This document shows positions 34,481 to 46,092 of a stretch of 64,000 nucleotides of DNA, in pieces; positions within the stretch are counted from its first letter, which is position 1; the number at the start of each line of letters is the position of its first letter. A program made the position numbers and the translations under genes. The notes beneath the pieces were generated by a model. The model was not told the DNA's origin and made no database searches. It worked only from the letters and a program-made list of their open reading frames with translations. Source of the stretch: Heliocidaris tuberculata (taxonomy: Eukaryota; Echinodermata; Echinoidea; Camarodonta; Echinometridae); contig CM046836.1 in assembly GCA_025618425.1 (NCBI GenBank), positions 28,786,140 to 28,850,139 on the forward strand. The letters run 5' to 3'.

Positions 34481-35014
34481 TTATTAAATTGAAGATTGTC
34501 ATCTAGTGTCTCGTGGCGCCTGTCTGATAGCGCCTTACGCTTATGGCGTGAAGTCTCCCAATCTCAAGACGGCTCTCCTTCGACCTTAAAGATTTCACGT
34601 TACATTTGAATTATAACAATGATTATGACAATAGTGGTGGATTCTTGTACCCATGCCAGTCACGCGGTGACGCTTCTAGCTCTCAAGTGTTATTATCCCG
34701 GTCAGAGCTGTCTTTTAATTTGACAGAATTGTCTTCACAAGTCGACAGGATCGCAGTCGTTGCATATTTACGAGTTCAGGGGTTATACATTTTGATAACA
34801 CATTATACTCCCTCCTTTGTTTATATTTCCTTTCTTTAAAAAAAAAATCATGATCGTCAGGCCTTGTCTCCCTTTTCACAAATTAGATCTAACCCGTTTG
34901 CAAATCAATCTATTTTCTCTGAGTTCTGTAAGCATTTTGAGGAACATCATTTCTTATATCAATAATTAGAATGAAACCTAGCCTATACAGGGCTGGTTAT
35001 ATTTGTCCGATAAC

Positions 35015-35291
35015 CAGGGGCGGCGCTACAGGGGGGGGCAGAGGGGGCGACCGCCCCCCTATGATTTTTCAAGTAGTGAAAAAAGAAAAAAAAAGAAGAA
35101 AAAAGAAGAAAAGGAGGAAGAAAAGGGAAGAAAAGGGAAGAAAAGGGAAGAAAGAAGAAAGAGGAGTATTAAAAAGAGAGGTCTTAAACATATAACTCTA
35201 TATTACCCCTGTTATTTAATGGGAGAAAAAATATGACGTCATCTTTAGGTCGTCTTGCCCCTCCTATCAAAATACCCTGGCGCCGCCCCTG
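35015..35291. mobile_element. hAT-like MITE with perfect 8-bp target duplication
   Basis: Tips caggggcggcgctac and ggcgccgcccctg. CCGATAAC flanks both ends (35007-35014, 35292-35299), and removing the element restores the uninterrupted sequence of the host family. Interior is G-rich then (GAA)n. No transposase. Confidence 0.88.
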
Positions 35292-35342
35292 CCGATAACG
35301 ATAACGATAACGATAACGAGATTTTCAATTAAAGGTATACAC

Positions 35343-35529
35343 AACACGATAAAAACTACTTTCGAAAAATAAACTCAAGACAATTTCAATAGCCCTGTCT
35401 ATCACCTTTAGAAATGTGCGAACATTACAATGGCGTATTACGTAATCCGAACAAGATTTCCATGGGCAGTACAATAGGCCTTTGAAATTGCCCTTGAGTT
35501 TATTTTTCGAAAGTAGTTTTTATCGTGTT
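35343..35529. mobile_element. Palindromic MITE, AACACGATAAAAAC tips
   Basis: Both ends read aacacgataaaaactacttt inward, and pairing is perfect for 37 bp. ACAC flanks each side (35339-35342, 35530-35533). Related to the decayed copy at 25403-25588. Inserted in the 34989-35656 element. Confidence 0.85.
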
Positions 35530-35846
35530 ACACCCTACCATATGGTTTGTATACGTGTGAGTATGCTTTTGACTATTAATAGTAGGGCAGCTCTAGGGTC
35601 TATGAAAAATCTCGTTTTCGTTATTTTACCGTTAGCGGAGAAATCTGACCAGCCCTTAATTGATAATTCAGTGCTTTATCCCTGAGGAAAAGGCGTTTTA
35701 TCAACCCAGATCGTCCGATATCATTACTACTAAAACACAGCCTCAGGAAAACTAGCAAGATACTGGCGTTCATACGCCTACATCTTGTTAGACAAAAAGG
35801 AAATTATATATTTTCCAAAGATTACTCTCTTCTCATGTGAGATACC

Positions 35847-36096
35847 AGGGGCGTTTCTATACCATTTTAAATAGGGGGTGTTTCGGACAAGATAATTCAA
35901 ATTGTCATATTTGCCGACAAGGTGGTCTGGTCTGGTCTGGTCTGGTGGTATGATTTCCAAATTTGCCTGCAGATATTCACATTTCCCCCCACTCGATTGA
36001 TATGTTCTCTCGCATTTCTTTCGTAGACCGGTGCCCCCCCCCCCTCCCTCCCTTGACACCAGTGCCCCTTAAATCGCTGGATCAACGCTACGCCAC
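35847..36096. mobile_element. hAT-like relic
   Basis: Left caggggcgtttctatacc and right gctacgccactg look like hAT-like tips, but flanking octamers do not match. A (TCTGG)4 run lies at 35929-35948. Possibly two different fragments. Confidence 0.35.
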
Positions 36097-36375
36097 TGTT
36101 CGAGGTATGACATCATGGTGGTGCCTGGTTTTCTGCAGAAGAAAATAGGTAATCAATCGTTCAGATTTGCCGATAGCCTGTAAAAAATGTCAGCTTTGCT
36201 AACAGAATTTTATTAGTGGGGGAGGGGGGGGGGGGTCACACACCCCACGACACCCCCAACTACTCTAGTGACGTTCATGTTTTGTACTCATGTTCGGTTA
36301 CATTAATCAGTTCCTATTTCCATACATCATGATACATCCATCCATGGGGAACAGTCAACAAATCGTCGCCCGCAT

Positions 36376-37340
36376 CACGAACCGTCCTCTCTGCGCGTTT
36401 CGAGGCGAAACTCAGTTTTGCAGAAAACGCGTTTAAAGGAAAGGACTTTTTGAAACGGAGATTTCTGCATCTTAAAGCAGATGATATTGAAAATAAATGG
36501 GAATGCCTGAAAGCATAGGTTTTAAAGTTTTATACAGTATGTATCGCATTTTTTGGGATTGGGTATTTTAGCTACAATTGGTTTGTAAACAGAGAGGACG
36601 GTTCGTGGAAAAGATGAAATGCGCGAACGCGCTTCGCTATTTCACCACGAACCGTCCGGTCTCCTTGCGCGCAACCCGACAGTGTACAAATTGAATGAAA
36701 GCGGAAGAAACTCTTTTGGGAAATCGTGATTTACAGACTTCGATGTTCTAATTCGAGTTTTCTAAAAGTTTTTGGGGATGATAAATATAACCAATGTGAT
36801 TAGAGTATTCCATGTCATATTTGTTCTCACTCAGCATCGATTCTTCCATTTCCATGGAGTAGTTTTGTTTCTAATGACTTATAAACAGAGAGGACGGTTC
36901 GTGGAAAAGATGAAATGTGCGATCGCGCTTCGCTATTTCACCACGAACCGTCCGGTCTCCTTGCGCGCAACCCGACAGTGTACAAATTGAATGGAAGCGG
37001 AAGAAACTCTTTTGGGAAATTGTGATTTACAGACATGGATGTTCTAATTCGAGTTTTCAAACAGTTTTGGGGGGATGATGAATATAACCAATGTGATTAG
37101 AGTATTCCATGATACATTTGTTCTCACTCAGCATCAATTCTTCCATATTCATGAAGTACTTTTGTCTGTATACTGACTTACAAACAGAGAGGACGGTTCG
37201 TGGAAAAGATGAAATGAGCAAACATGCTGAGATATTTCACCACGAACCGTCCGCTCCATAGAGTTATATACGTAACTCTATGGTCCGCTCTCATTTGCGC
37301 CCCATCAGAACGTGTACAAATTCAAAGGAATTGCTAGTTG
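36376..37340. repeat. Tandem 297-bp repeat with a 62-bp hairpin per unit
   Basis: aaacagagaggacggttcgtg starts at 36587, 36883 and 37182. Each unit has a 62-nt inverted repeat, ggacggttcgtgg ... ccacgaaccgtcc (36596-36657, 36892-36953, 37191-37252). An inverted cacgaaccgtcctctctg at 36376 mirrors the first unit start. Non-coding. Confidence 0.8.
37256..37282. repeat. 27-nt palindromic insert with 7-bp direct flanks
   Basis: ccatagagttatatacgtaa with ctctatg forms 10-bp arms around a short loop and is bracketed by GTCCGCT (37249-37255, 37283-37289). It is absent from the two sister repeat units. Confidence 0.7.
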
Positions 37341-37679
37341 AAGGTATCTTTCTGATTAACTGTTAGTTTTAAAGTTGTTTGAATACCATTATTGGGTGTT
37401 TTTTACCGGTTTTTTCTTACTAAATGAATGTAACCAATATGAATTTATTTGCATTAAATATACGATTTTTAATCATCCAGAAAATTTTTTATTTGGTTTT
37501 AATTGGCTTAATACTATAATATTACAGAGAAGGCATTTCGAGTATGTAATAAGAGATAAATTGCACAGCCGCATTTTGCTGATTAAACTGATCTCCCTTG
37601 ATTTTCAACAAAATGAATGTCAAACCCAAAATAATTTCGGGACATATGGACCCTTTTTATTAGCCCTATTATTTAAGTA

Positions 37680-37770
37680 TTTATTTATGTTATGTTTGTT
37701 ATTATTACTATTATTATTATTATTATTATTATTATCATTTATTATTATTATTTTATTATTTATCTATTTT
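37680..37770 (+). repeat. (TTA)n microsatellite
   Basis: Mostly ATT units over about 80 bp; a 135-codon Leu-rich ORF across it is an artefact. Confidence 0.9.
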
Positions 37771-37779
37771 TATTTTTGC

Positions 37780-39002
37780 TAACACCCTACTCCTTGTTGA
37801 CCTACAGGCCTATAGCGCTCAAAAATTCTATTCTGTACCCATATTACTACTACTATTATTAATATTAACATTTACTATTATTATTTCATTATTTTTTTAA
37901 ATTTGTATGTTTGCTTACTACTCCCTACTCCTTGTTTACCTATATAGTGCTCGAGAATTATGTTCTGTGCCCATATGCACGCACGTTTAAAGATTTGTTT
38001 TTAGGGGGATATTTCAGAAAGGGCATGTCTGATGGAAATAGTTTGCTCTAGAATTACTCAATCATTCTTAACAGGCATTTGGCTCTTCTCCATCTTGCTA
38101 AAGAATCGCAAATATATGTGTTTTCAAATATTCAAAACTACGCAAAAAGTATCCCCCCCCCCCAAATGTTATATTAATATGAAAATTTCTTAGATGTTTG
38201 ACTATTTCTTTAAAAAAAAAAAAAAATTCCGACCTTGATTCCTCACCCATTTTTCTCATTATGACAAAGGCCTTTTCTAATTATTTAATTTCTCCGTGTG
38301 AGAACCTTTTCTTGAGACCATCTTCCTTCACTCATACCTTTGTTAATGGGAATTTGCTTTGCTTAACAACATCACAGTTTTCAGTCATTCTCCATTCATG
38401 CTTGTTATTAGGGCCCGCATATTATGATCAAACAAATCCACTTTTCTCCATATTATCATTTTTTTTTTTTTGTTTCAGCAATATATGAAATTCCTTTCGA
38501 TATTTTTTTAATGATTATTTTATATTTTTTTAAAGTGAAAAACAATATTTCTGACATGGCAACAAAGGCACATAAGCTCGGCAGAATACTTCACTAGACT
38601 TACATCGTTGCATTGAGCAAATCAAATTTCATTTCATTTTTGTAAAGTATTTAAATTCATAATTTCTTTTCCAATTCAAAATATTAATGATACAAAGGAA
38701 ACACAGAGATCTAAGTGTTATTTCAAACCTCCAGTCCACAACAATAAGAAGTTAAGCGATAGGAACACTGTTACCTTAATGTTTGTAGGAGACATTATTC
38801 TAGGAAGGCAGTGGAATAAATTTGAATTATTTATTGTTGAAATGAATGAACACACGAAAACGGGTTTTGCTTTCTCATAACACTCAATCTATTTTGAATA
38901 AACAAGCTTACCGGTATCACATCTTAGAACATAACAAAAATTCCAACAGATCCTTCACCATGCACGTGCTAATGTACGGAGCGCGCGTGTATAGACTATG
39001 CC
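37780..39002. other. Gene-free stretch
   Basis: C, A and T homopolymers (38152-38163, 38212-38226, 38459-38471); no supported gene. Confidence 0.45.
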
Positions 39003-39215
39003 CGCATTCAAGAGAGGACGCTTCGTGGTGCAGATAAATCTCATTTACTGATGAGAGGACGCTTTGCAGTGTTGTCATTATTACGTAACCACGCATTTTC
39101 AGATTCTGAAACTTGCACAGATGCAAGATAACCATGAGTACATATGAAAAATGCAAAAAACTCAAAAATGAAAAAAAATCACAAATTTGGCTAAAGAGGA
39201 CGGTTCGTGATGAAG
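39003..39215. repeat. Diverged GAGGACGSTTCGTG repeat
   Basis: gagaggacgcttcgtggtg, gagaggacgctttgc and agaggacggttcgtgatg occur at about 39011, 39052 and 39195. The motif is the one in the 36.4-37.3 kb hairpins. Confidence 0.5.
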
Positions 39216-39790
39216 GCAACAAATTTGAAGTAATCAACATCAACAGGTTATATGTCCCCAATAAATCTGTTTTCCCAAAACTAAAGGGGAGAATATATAT
39301 TTCAAATGTTACAGAAGAGTGATACCCTAGTCACAGCGACCAGACAGACACCAGACCGAACAAAAAAATTACATTACCCCTAATATCCAAGATATCGGTC
39401 GGTTTATAAAGTCGGTTTGGCCCATCGATCTCTACCAGTGGATAAAGCAACACGATCTACGTTTGATGCGACCCGATGCGACGCGTCGCCATGTTTGGGC
39501 TCGCAGAAAAATACCTCCGCAGTGCTGTTTCAATACAATTTTATGCATTTTTAGAATCAAATAATTCAGCACTGTGAAGTATTTTCCACGAATTAACTGC
39601 AAAATCAGGCAAAGCAAGTGTACCCTTACAGATTCTAGAGGCGATTTAATGTGACAATTAGTATAATGTCTTTTTTAGATTAAAAAAAAAAAAATCAAGT
39701 CACGTATCTTTCGAATAGGAGTACACTGGGATCGTACACTGCAGACGATGTCCCACGCTATGTCCCACGCGGTCCCACGTGATGTGTTTG
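39216..39790. other. Gene-free stretch
   Basis: Nothing supported. Confidence 0.4.
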
Positions 39791-40090
39791 AGTGAGGGCT
39801 CCTAATTTTGGTTGCGCGGCCACATCAACTGCTCGCATAGAGCCGTGCGTACGATGCGATATCCACGTAAGGTGGAGATCGATGGTTTGGCGGTGTGACT
39901 CTGGTGGTACTCCCACATATACGCCGGGCTTTATTTCGTCAAATAATTTAGGGTTAGTGTTACGGTTGCAATTGGGTATAGGTTAGGTTTAGGTTTACTG
40001 TTACGGTTACGTATAGTGTTTGGTCCATGGTTTAAGTTTTGAGTTCAGTAGGTGTGCGAAATTTACGCGGAGCAATATTATTGTTGCCGG
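39791..40090 (+). repeat. Single-copy relative of the telomere-like 50-bp repeat family
   Basis: gggctttatttcgtcaaata followed by gggttagtgttacgg and gggtataggttaggttt parallels the region beginning at 51556, but without tandem expansion. Confidence 0.5.
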
Positions 40091-40382
40091 AGCGTATGTC
40101 GTAAAACCTACTGGGGTATGAAAATATGCATGCATGGGCCGGTATAACTATTGCATTCTTTGGACTTAAAAGAAGGTCAGTTCTAGCATGTCAAGTAAAG
40201 AGAAAGGAGATGTCAAATAGGATATGATACACAGCGGCGTATCCAGGAATTTATACAATTGGGAGAGGAACCCTTCCCAGACTTCCCAAAGGCTCCCGTC
40301 CTGAAATCGTAAGCTCGCTATTGTTTTGCTGACGGTAGCACTGCGTCTATGATTGGTGCGGTCTTTCACAGTGATATCGCAC

Positions 40383-40411
40383 CCAAAAAAAAAAAAAAAA
40401 AAAAAAAAAAA
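40383..40411 (+). repeat. A homopolymer
   Basis: About 28 consecutive A. Confidence 0.95.
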
Positions 40412-40475
40412 GTGAAATATAAAGTCTAATCATTGCTTTGAGATACTGGTGTATGGACCAGTTGCCTTTACAGAC

Positions 40476-40613
40476 CTGGGGGGCGTTTCATCAAGTGTCT
40501 TGTCGGTGATTTTTACTGACAAATTTGCTCTCAGCCAATCAGATGCGAGGATTTCAGTAGCTTATAACAGTTATTGCAACTTGTCATTGATGACAAGTTT
40601 TATGAAACAGGGC
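40476..40613. mobile_element. Palindromic MITE, GGGGAGCGTTTCA family, copy 3
   Basis: Left tip ggggggcgtttcatcaagtg. The interior agccaatcagatgcgagg matches copies 1 and 2. The right half (gatgacaagttttatgaaac) is a divergent end. Confidence 0.65.
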
Positions 40614-40676
40614 ACTGATTGACGCATGTAATAACGCAATCAAAATGACGCATCGTATGCAAATGGCACACAAGGC

Positions 40677-40881
40677 CCAGCTCACACGAGGCGTCATTTC
40701 GACTGCGTCATTACCTGAGCTAATCGAGCCGATGAAGGTGATTAAAAGTCTTGTTTGCAATGTTCATTTGTGTTTCACTTTTTAAACGATATCGCTCTTT
40801 CATGACGCATAAAAGACCGTCACTGAAGCGGTCCTAACGTCAGCAAACGACTCCTCGTGTGAGCCTTGTGTGAGCCGAGCT
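40677..40881. mobile_element. TIR element, CTCACACGAGG family, copy 1
   Basis: Left agctcacacgaggcgtcatt and right (reverse complement) ggctcacacgaggagtcgtt pair; gacgcat-type repeats lie inside. Sister copy at 43262-43500. Confidence 0.6.
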
Positions 40882-40883
40882 TA

Positions 40884-41186
40884 AAGGAGAATGAAACCCT
40901 GGGGAAAAATCAATTTTAATGAAAAGAGAGGATAGAGGGAAGCAATTTTTTTAAAGTTCCATCAGAATCGGTTACGAAATGAGAAGTTATGAAAGTTTGA
41001 AAAGTCTCAATTTACTTTCTATGGCGATCCTCAAATTGGCAATGTTGCTTCAAAGTGACAGGTTTAGTAGTACAACTCTCCATATGTTTTGTACACAAAA
41101 TTTCTTTAAAAAACCTTTTTTAATTGCTTCTCACTATCCTCTTTTTTTTTTTTTAAAGGGTATTTCCCCAGGGTTTCATTCTCCTT
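40884..41186. mobile_element. TIR element, AAGGAGAATGAAACC tips, TA-flanked
   Basis: Tips aaggagaatgaaaccctggg read inward from both ends. TA dinucleotides border it (40882-40883, 41187-41188), fitting a Tc1/mariner-type duplication. It abuts the previous element. No transposase. Confidence 0.65.
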
Positions 41187-41394
41187 TATTAAGGGTAGAC
41201 ATTCCAGAGTTCGTTGTCCTTCCCCTTTGCCGATCTCATCGACCAACAAACAGGGGAAGCGGATTGACAAAGTCAGAATCATGGGTCATTGTACCTTGTC
41301 AAAATCGTTCTGAAATTGGATAAAGCTCTTTGATATAGTATCTTACGATTTAAGTAGCTACGTAATAGGTTTCAGGGAGTAAACGTTATTACTA

Positions 41395-42240
41395 GCCTTG
41401 CCACTGGACTTTTGATTTTGATATGCTTTATAAAGTAATGAGTCTCAGCATCATAAATGTCATTTTGCTTTCATTCATAACTCAATCAATCAAACATTGC
41501 CGAACCGTAAGATAGCGACAGAAAATAGAAAAGAGAGTTCAAAGTGAGGAAATGTCAAAGTCCTAAAATAATTGATCATCACCATTAAGGGCAATAATGA
41601 ATTTGATTTCCAATTGATGCCATCGTTGCAACTTCAAAATACATAAAGGTATTTAGGTATTTCATGACAATGACCTTATGAAGTTGATTTAATTTTCCTT
41701 CAAAAGGATATTAAACATGAAAACAAAAAACCCTCATTTTGTATATATGTCTGTACAATTTTCTCCCATATTTCTTTCTGTACCGCTGTAAGAAATGATT
41801 AACATTCATGTATTTTTTAATACCCTTTCAGAAGCCAAATTCTGAATTTCCGATGCTTTACAAAGTCATGAGTCTCAGCATCATACATGTCATTTTGCTT
41901 TCATGCATAACTAAATCAATGAAACATTATACCTAGCCTTATTTTAGCGGCCAAAAAAAGAAAAGAGAGCTCACTAATTGACGAAATGTCATATCCATAA
42001 AGAAATTCATTATTAACCCTCGAGGGCCATAATGAATTTAATTTCCTAATGATGTCATCGTTTGCAACGTCAGAATACATGAAAATAGGTATTTCATGAC
42101 AATGACCTTATGAATTGAATTTTATATCCTTTTAAAAGGATATTAAATTACCTTATTTTGTATGTCTGTAGTATTTTTCCCCATCTTTCTTTCTGTAGCG
42201 CTATAGGAAGTGATTAAACAATCAAGTTTTCTTTTTTTAT
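41395..42240 (+). repeat. 430-bp tandem duplication
   Basis: agtctcagcatcatanatgt at 41441 and 41871 gives a 430-bp period. Many further blocks recur in order (tatttcatgacaatgacctt, aaggatattaaa). Diverged and non-coding. Confidence 0.75.
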
Positions 42241-43261
42241 CGTTGCTTTTCACAAACTAATGCATTTTTACTTTATTTACTGCATTCTCTATATGATGTG
42301 AATTTTGTAAGCGACTGTTTTGATAGGAGAAGTCTTACTATTTGGATTGATGATTATGAGTAAAAGGGGGAAAAAATTCACTTCTTAGTATTGCTATAGT
42401 ATCTTCCTATTTATCATGTAAAAGCAAAGAAATGTATCGAATATGTAATATTTAGAGTTTAATGTCTCTTTGTCATTTCCTTTTGATTTTGATATAAAAC
42501 ACCTTATGTGACAACGCTTTTCAATTCCCGTCACCACCTTATGAATCAGTAGTTTTATGTTAGTCCGTGCTGAAGGTAGCCTTATGCCTTAACAATTTCA
42601 GATTTCAGATTTTATCTCATTTCATCTTCATTTTTTCAAAATATATGACAATAACTATTGTGCAATTGACAATATACAAAATAAGTGACTACAAAACAAA
42701 AGTGCAGAACATTTTCGATTATTACAAGCAAAATGAAGAGCATTAACATTTGAGTTGTAAGGAAAAAAAACAACAACAATGAAGACTGCATTAGATGAGG
42801 AAGTCCCAAAAGGCATATCAAAATGTCACGCTAACAGAAGAGGCTCTTCTATACATTCAGACAAAAAATTGGTTTATATCGCCAAAACGTGATAATCTTA
42901 GCAATTTTCTTTGTGTGAGCATGCTGAACGTCCATTACTATTCGGTAAAAACCACACGCTCTAAACAACCAGGATGGGAGCTATAAGTGATTTGTGGGGA
43001 GTCGATTTGCATGCTTATAGGATAATAATGACATGGTAATAGACTGATAATGAGAATTCCCTTCCAAAGTAATTTCGTTTGACCACAAGGAAGCACGTAT
43101 GAGGTAATGAGTATGAAATTATAGAGGATGAAATTATGTGATGATTAACTCTTCTGAGTATTAACTGCACACCACGTATGGAAAGGTGAGGCGCATGACA
43201 GGAAATACTTTGTCCAAAACCAACTTTATCTTTATCAGCAAAACTATAGGTTGAGTGCATT
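42241..43261. other. Gene-free stretch
   Basis: Nothing supported. Confidence 0.5.
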
Positions 43262-43500
43262 CTCAAGCTCCGCTCACACAAGGTGTCATTCGCTGACGTT
43301 AGGACGGCGTCAATGACTTGTACGGTCTTTTGCATGTCGTTTTTCGTTAAAAAGTAATTGTAAAATGGATAGTTGTAAAATGGATAGTGCAAACAATACT
43401 TTTGAATAACTGGCGTATGGGTTAACATTTCCTTCACATGCTTGATTAGCGCTGGTACTGACGTAATCGAAATAACGCCTTGGGTGAGCCGGGTTTTAAG
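43262..43500. mobile_element. TIR element, CTCACACGAGG family, copy 2
   Basis: Left gctccgctcacacaaggtg and right (reverse complement) cccggctcacccaaggcg. A 15-bp duplication (taattgtaaaatggatagt / gttgtaaaatggatagt) lies inside. The 163-codon minus ORF here is an artefact. Confidence 0.55.
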
Positions 43501-44490
43501 TCTCAATGTAGCTTTCCATTTTGCCCAACAGACTTTTCCAAGTGTCGGTATAAAAGCGTATACTAACTTAAGTATAGGTTCAAGTTGTTAGATTAAGTCC
43601 ACTGATTTATGAAGCGCCACGTGTCAACCTCCTCTTCTTGTAAATATATAATTCAGTATCTAAATTAGATGAACAAACAAAAAGATCATGCCAATATGAA
43701 AGGAATTTTTTTTTCATTTTATGACTGGATATATTTCGTTTATTCATTTTATCACAGAATGACATTAATTAGGACAAAATAAAGAGCGTAAAACTTGGCG
43801 CTCCATAACTCAGCAGACTGAATTAAACGAGGTTTAACGTATAGTCCATCTTTATGAATACTAGCCAATGGGAAGCTCTTACATTTCGTGAAATATAATT
43901 GACTTGAATACAGCACCAAGTGTTTGGATAATAATTATAAGAAAGCGCGTGGTAAGTCTTGCTGTAAAGCATCGACCGGTGTTGAAAAACAATACCGTTA
44001 ATTGGTAATAACACGACTGATATAATAAAATACGTTTTAGGGGAAGCGTGTCATGATGCATGGCTGTCACATTAATCACATGACCTAAATGTTCGTATTG
44101 CATCCTAGATTCCAGTGGGAGCTTTGTAACTACTTTTCGGATAAGATAAAGCGATGTCGGTCTGGAAAATACTCGCCGTAGTAAAGAATCTATTAAAGAC
44201 CGAATGGGTGGGCGAGAAAGCCCATCAAACTTTTAATCGCGGTTCGTATGACCAATGACTAGTGATCAGGTGATATGGGTCCGCATGATCTATTATTTAG
44301 ATTTAATTACTTCTTTCGAAGATGATAGAAGCAAAATGATATTTCGTATGCAGAATAGCTTCCTCTCAGTCAGTGCTAAAACAGATGAATTCCCTTTCCG
44401 TAGAAAACGAACAGCGTTGTCATTTGATATCTTTGACATCTGACGCAAAACACTTTACTAAATTGATAAATGAATAAATTATAAAATGAT
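43501..44490. other. Gene-free stretch
   Basis: Nothing supported. Confidence 0.5.
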
Positions 44491-44560
44491 TGCAACTATA
44501 TGTTTTTAACAATTAGAATATAATATTATGCTAATTGTTAAAAACATGTAGTTACTATCA
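44485..44560. repeat. Long hairpin
   Basis: aactatatgtttttaacaat with tag pairs with ctaattgttaaaaacatgta and gtt around a short AT loop. Possibly a minimal MITE. Confidence 0.6.
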
Positions 44561-44639
44561 TGCAGTATAGCATTTTACAGCAATATTTCGCTGGTCACAT
44601 ACCACAACTTTTTCTTAGCATGACAAGATATCTCAAACC

Positions 44640-44875
44640 GTAGGGACAGTAAATAGAACTAATAATATTATAACAATAGTACACAGGGTAGCTGCTCTTC
44701 TTGGGAGTTCTGCAATAAATATTACCCCAGCATGGCAGGCATCCATTTGATACACTGGAGTCAAGACGGACAAAATGTTGGTAAGACACCTTGTCCGGGA
44801 TGAAAGCACCTAGCAAGGATCGAACCCAAAACCTCTCGTTTTAGAGTCAAGAGCCTTCACAAAATACCATATTTT
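44640..44875 (-). mobile_element. tRNA-derived SINE (minus strand)
   Basis: B-box gggttcgatcc (44817-44827) on the minus strand, preceded by a degenerate head ending ctaaaacgagaggtttt. The body continues ggacaaggtgtcttaccaac. Confidence 0.45.
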
Positions 44876-45036
44876 TCCTTACCGTATGCTTCAGATCATG
44901 CACACAAACTCTGCGGCTGCGCAGGATATGGTTGTCTCTCGGGCTTTATTTATTCATAACCAAAACCTAGTTTCATAATTTCCTCATGCCCTTTATAATT
45001 CTACCTCTTCCGTTCCCAAATGAACTCACCATTAAT

Positions 45037-45930
45037 GTTCCTGTCACACATCGCCAGATCGACCCAACGAACAAGAAACGGATGGTATTTTGTTTATCCG
45101 TTGTTCAAATCGTCAATCCAGTGGACAAAGTGTAAATTTCCATTTTCCAGGAGCGTACATGCACGGTCCAGGGGCCGGATTAAACGCACAAACAACGCAC
45201 CTGGGGCGATTGTATACAGGACAGTGGAACGTGCGCAAACGCATGAGAAACGAACATGCACCTCATGCCCACCGGACAAAACGTATGAGGAACGAATGAG
45301 TGACGCATGAAACGTACATCGAACGTATTTAATCATTGCATACACAACGCTCGGTGGCGCCACATTGCCGGTGTCAGTTGCAGGCCGGTACATATTCGTT
45401 AAACATCAGTTCCATGTCCAGTTCATATACTGTGGATGTGCTGGATATATCCTGTAGATATGCTGTAATCATCACTTATGGTCCTCCTGTCCGTTTGTCA
45501 TCCGTAACTACATGCGTTTTGACCGGTAGTCGTCCTGCAAGCATCCTGCAGGCGTCCTGTGGCTATGCGGTGTGTATGCGTTTGATGTGCTGTACATGCC
45601 CGTTCCATCCGTCCATCTCTTGCAGCAACGGACCCTGCAGGACGCCTAGCGGATGGAAATGTGTAGAAAACGACCAAGTACAGTACACATACAGGAGAAA
45701 ACGCACAACCATCGGACAAGGGCTGGATCTCGCTATCCGTTTCAGGCGAGAAAAAACTTTATGCATGCACAAAGTTTTCTGGCAGCTTTGAAGGAAATCA
45801 CCTGACGATGAACGTCCATCCAAAGGATAAAAAGGACATAAAGGCATTTTAACGGATATCAACGGATGCCAAAAATCGACATTCGTTTCTCATGCGTTTG
45901 CCTTATCCGGCAAAGTGTGACAGGCACATA
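45037..45930. mobile_element. TIR element with CTGTCACAC tips
   Basis: Left ttcctgtcacacatcgcc and right (reverse complement) tgcctgtcacactttgcc bound about 890 bp. acgcatgagaaacgaa-like segments recur inside at 45240-45300 and at the right end. Overlapping ORFs of 99-151 codons show no domain. Confidence 0.6.
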
Positions 45931-46092
45931 AAACCCCGAGAATTGATTCTCAGAATCTGCATCGATTAACAGCAGATGCGTTGAGACGTCACTTAGAGTC
46001 AGCGTACTTCTCATTAAAGGTCATATCAAGATCAAGGAATAAAAATTAGGAGTTACAATGTGATTATTATCATAACACGATGAATCCGTCAC

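Larger units (their letters stand above)
34989..35656. mobile_element. GATAACG-family TIR element, copy 2, host of two insertions
   Basis: Left end agggctggttatatttgtcc and right end (reverse complement) aagggctggtcagatttctcc bound it. Reading around the two insertions, its interior (gataacgataacgag, attttcaattaa, acaccctacc) is collinear with the intact copy at 1047-1205. Confidence 0.7.

Noticed and set aside
37375..37782. 135-codon ORF with a Leu-rich end
   Set aside because: The Leu-rich part is a (TTA)n repeat and the rest shows no recognisable protein.
43015..43506. 163-codon minus-strand ORF
   Set aside because: Covers a TIR element and unique AT-rich sequence, contains a direct repeat (PFYNYPFYNY) and no domain.
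45020..45862. Overlapping ORFs of 96-151 codons on both strands
   Set aside because: They lie within a non-coding TIR element, lack domains, and overlap each other in conflicting frames.
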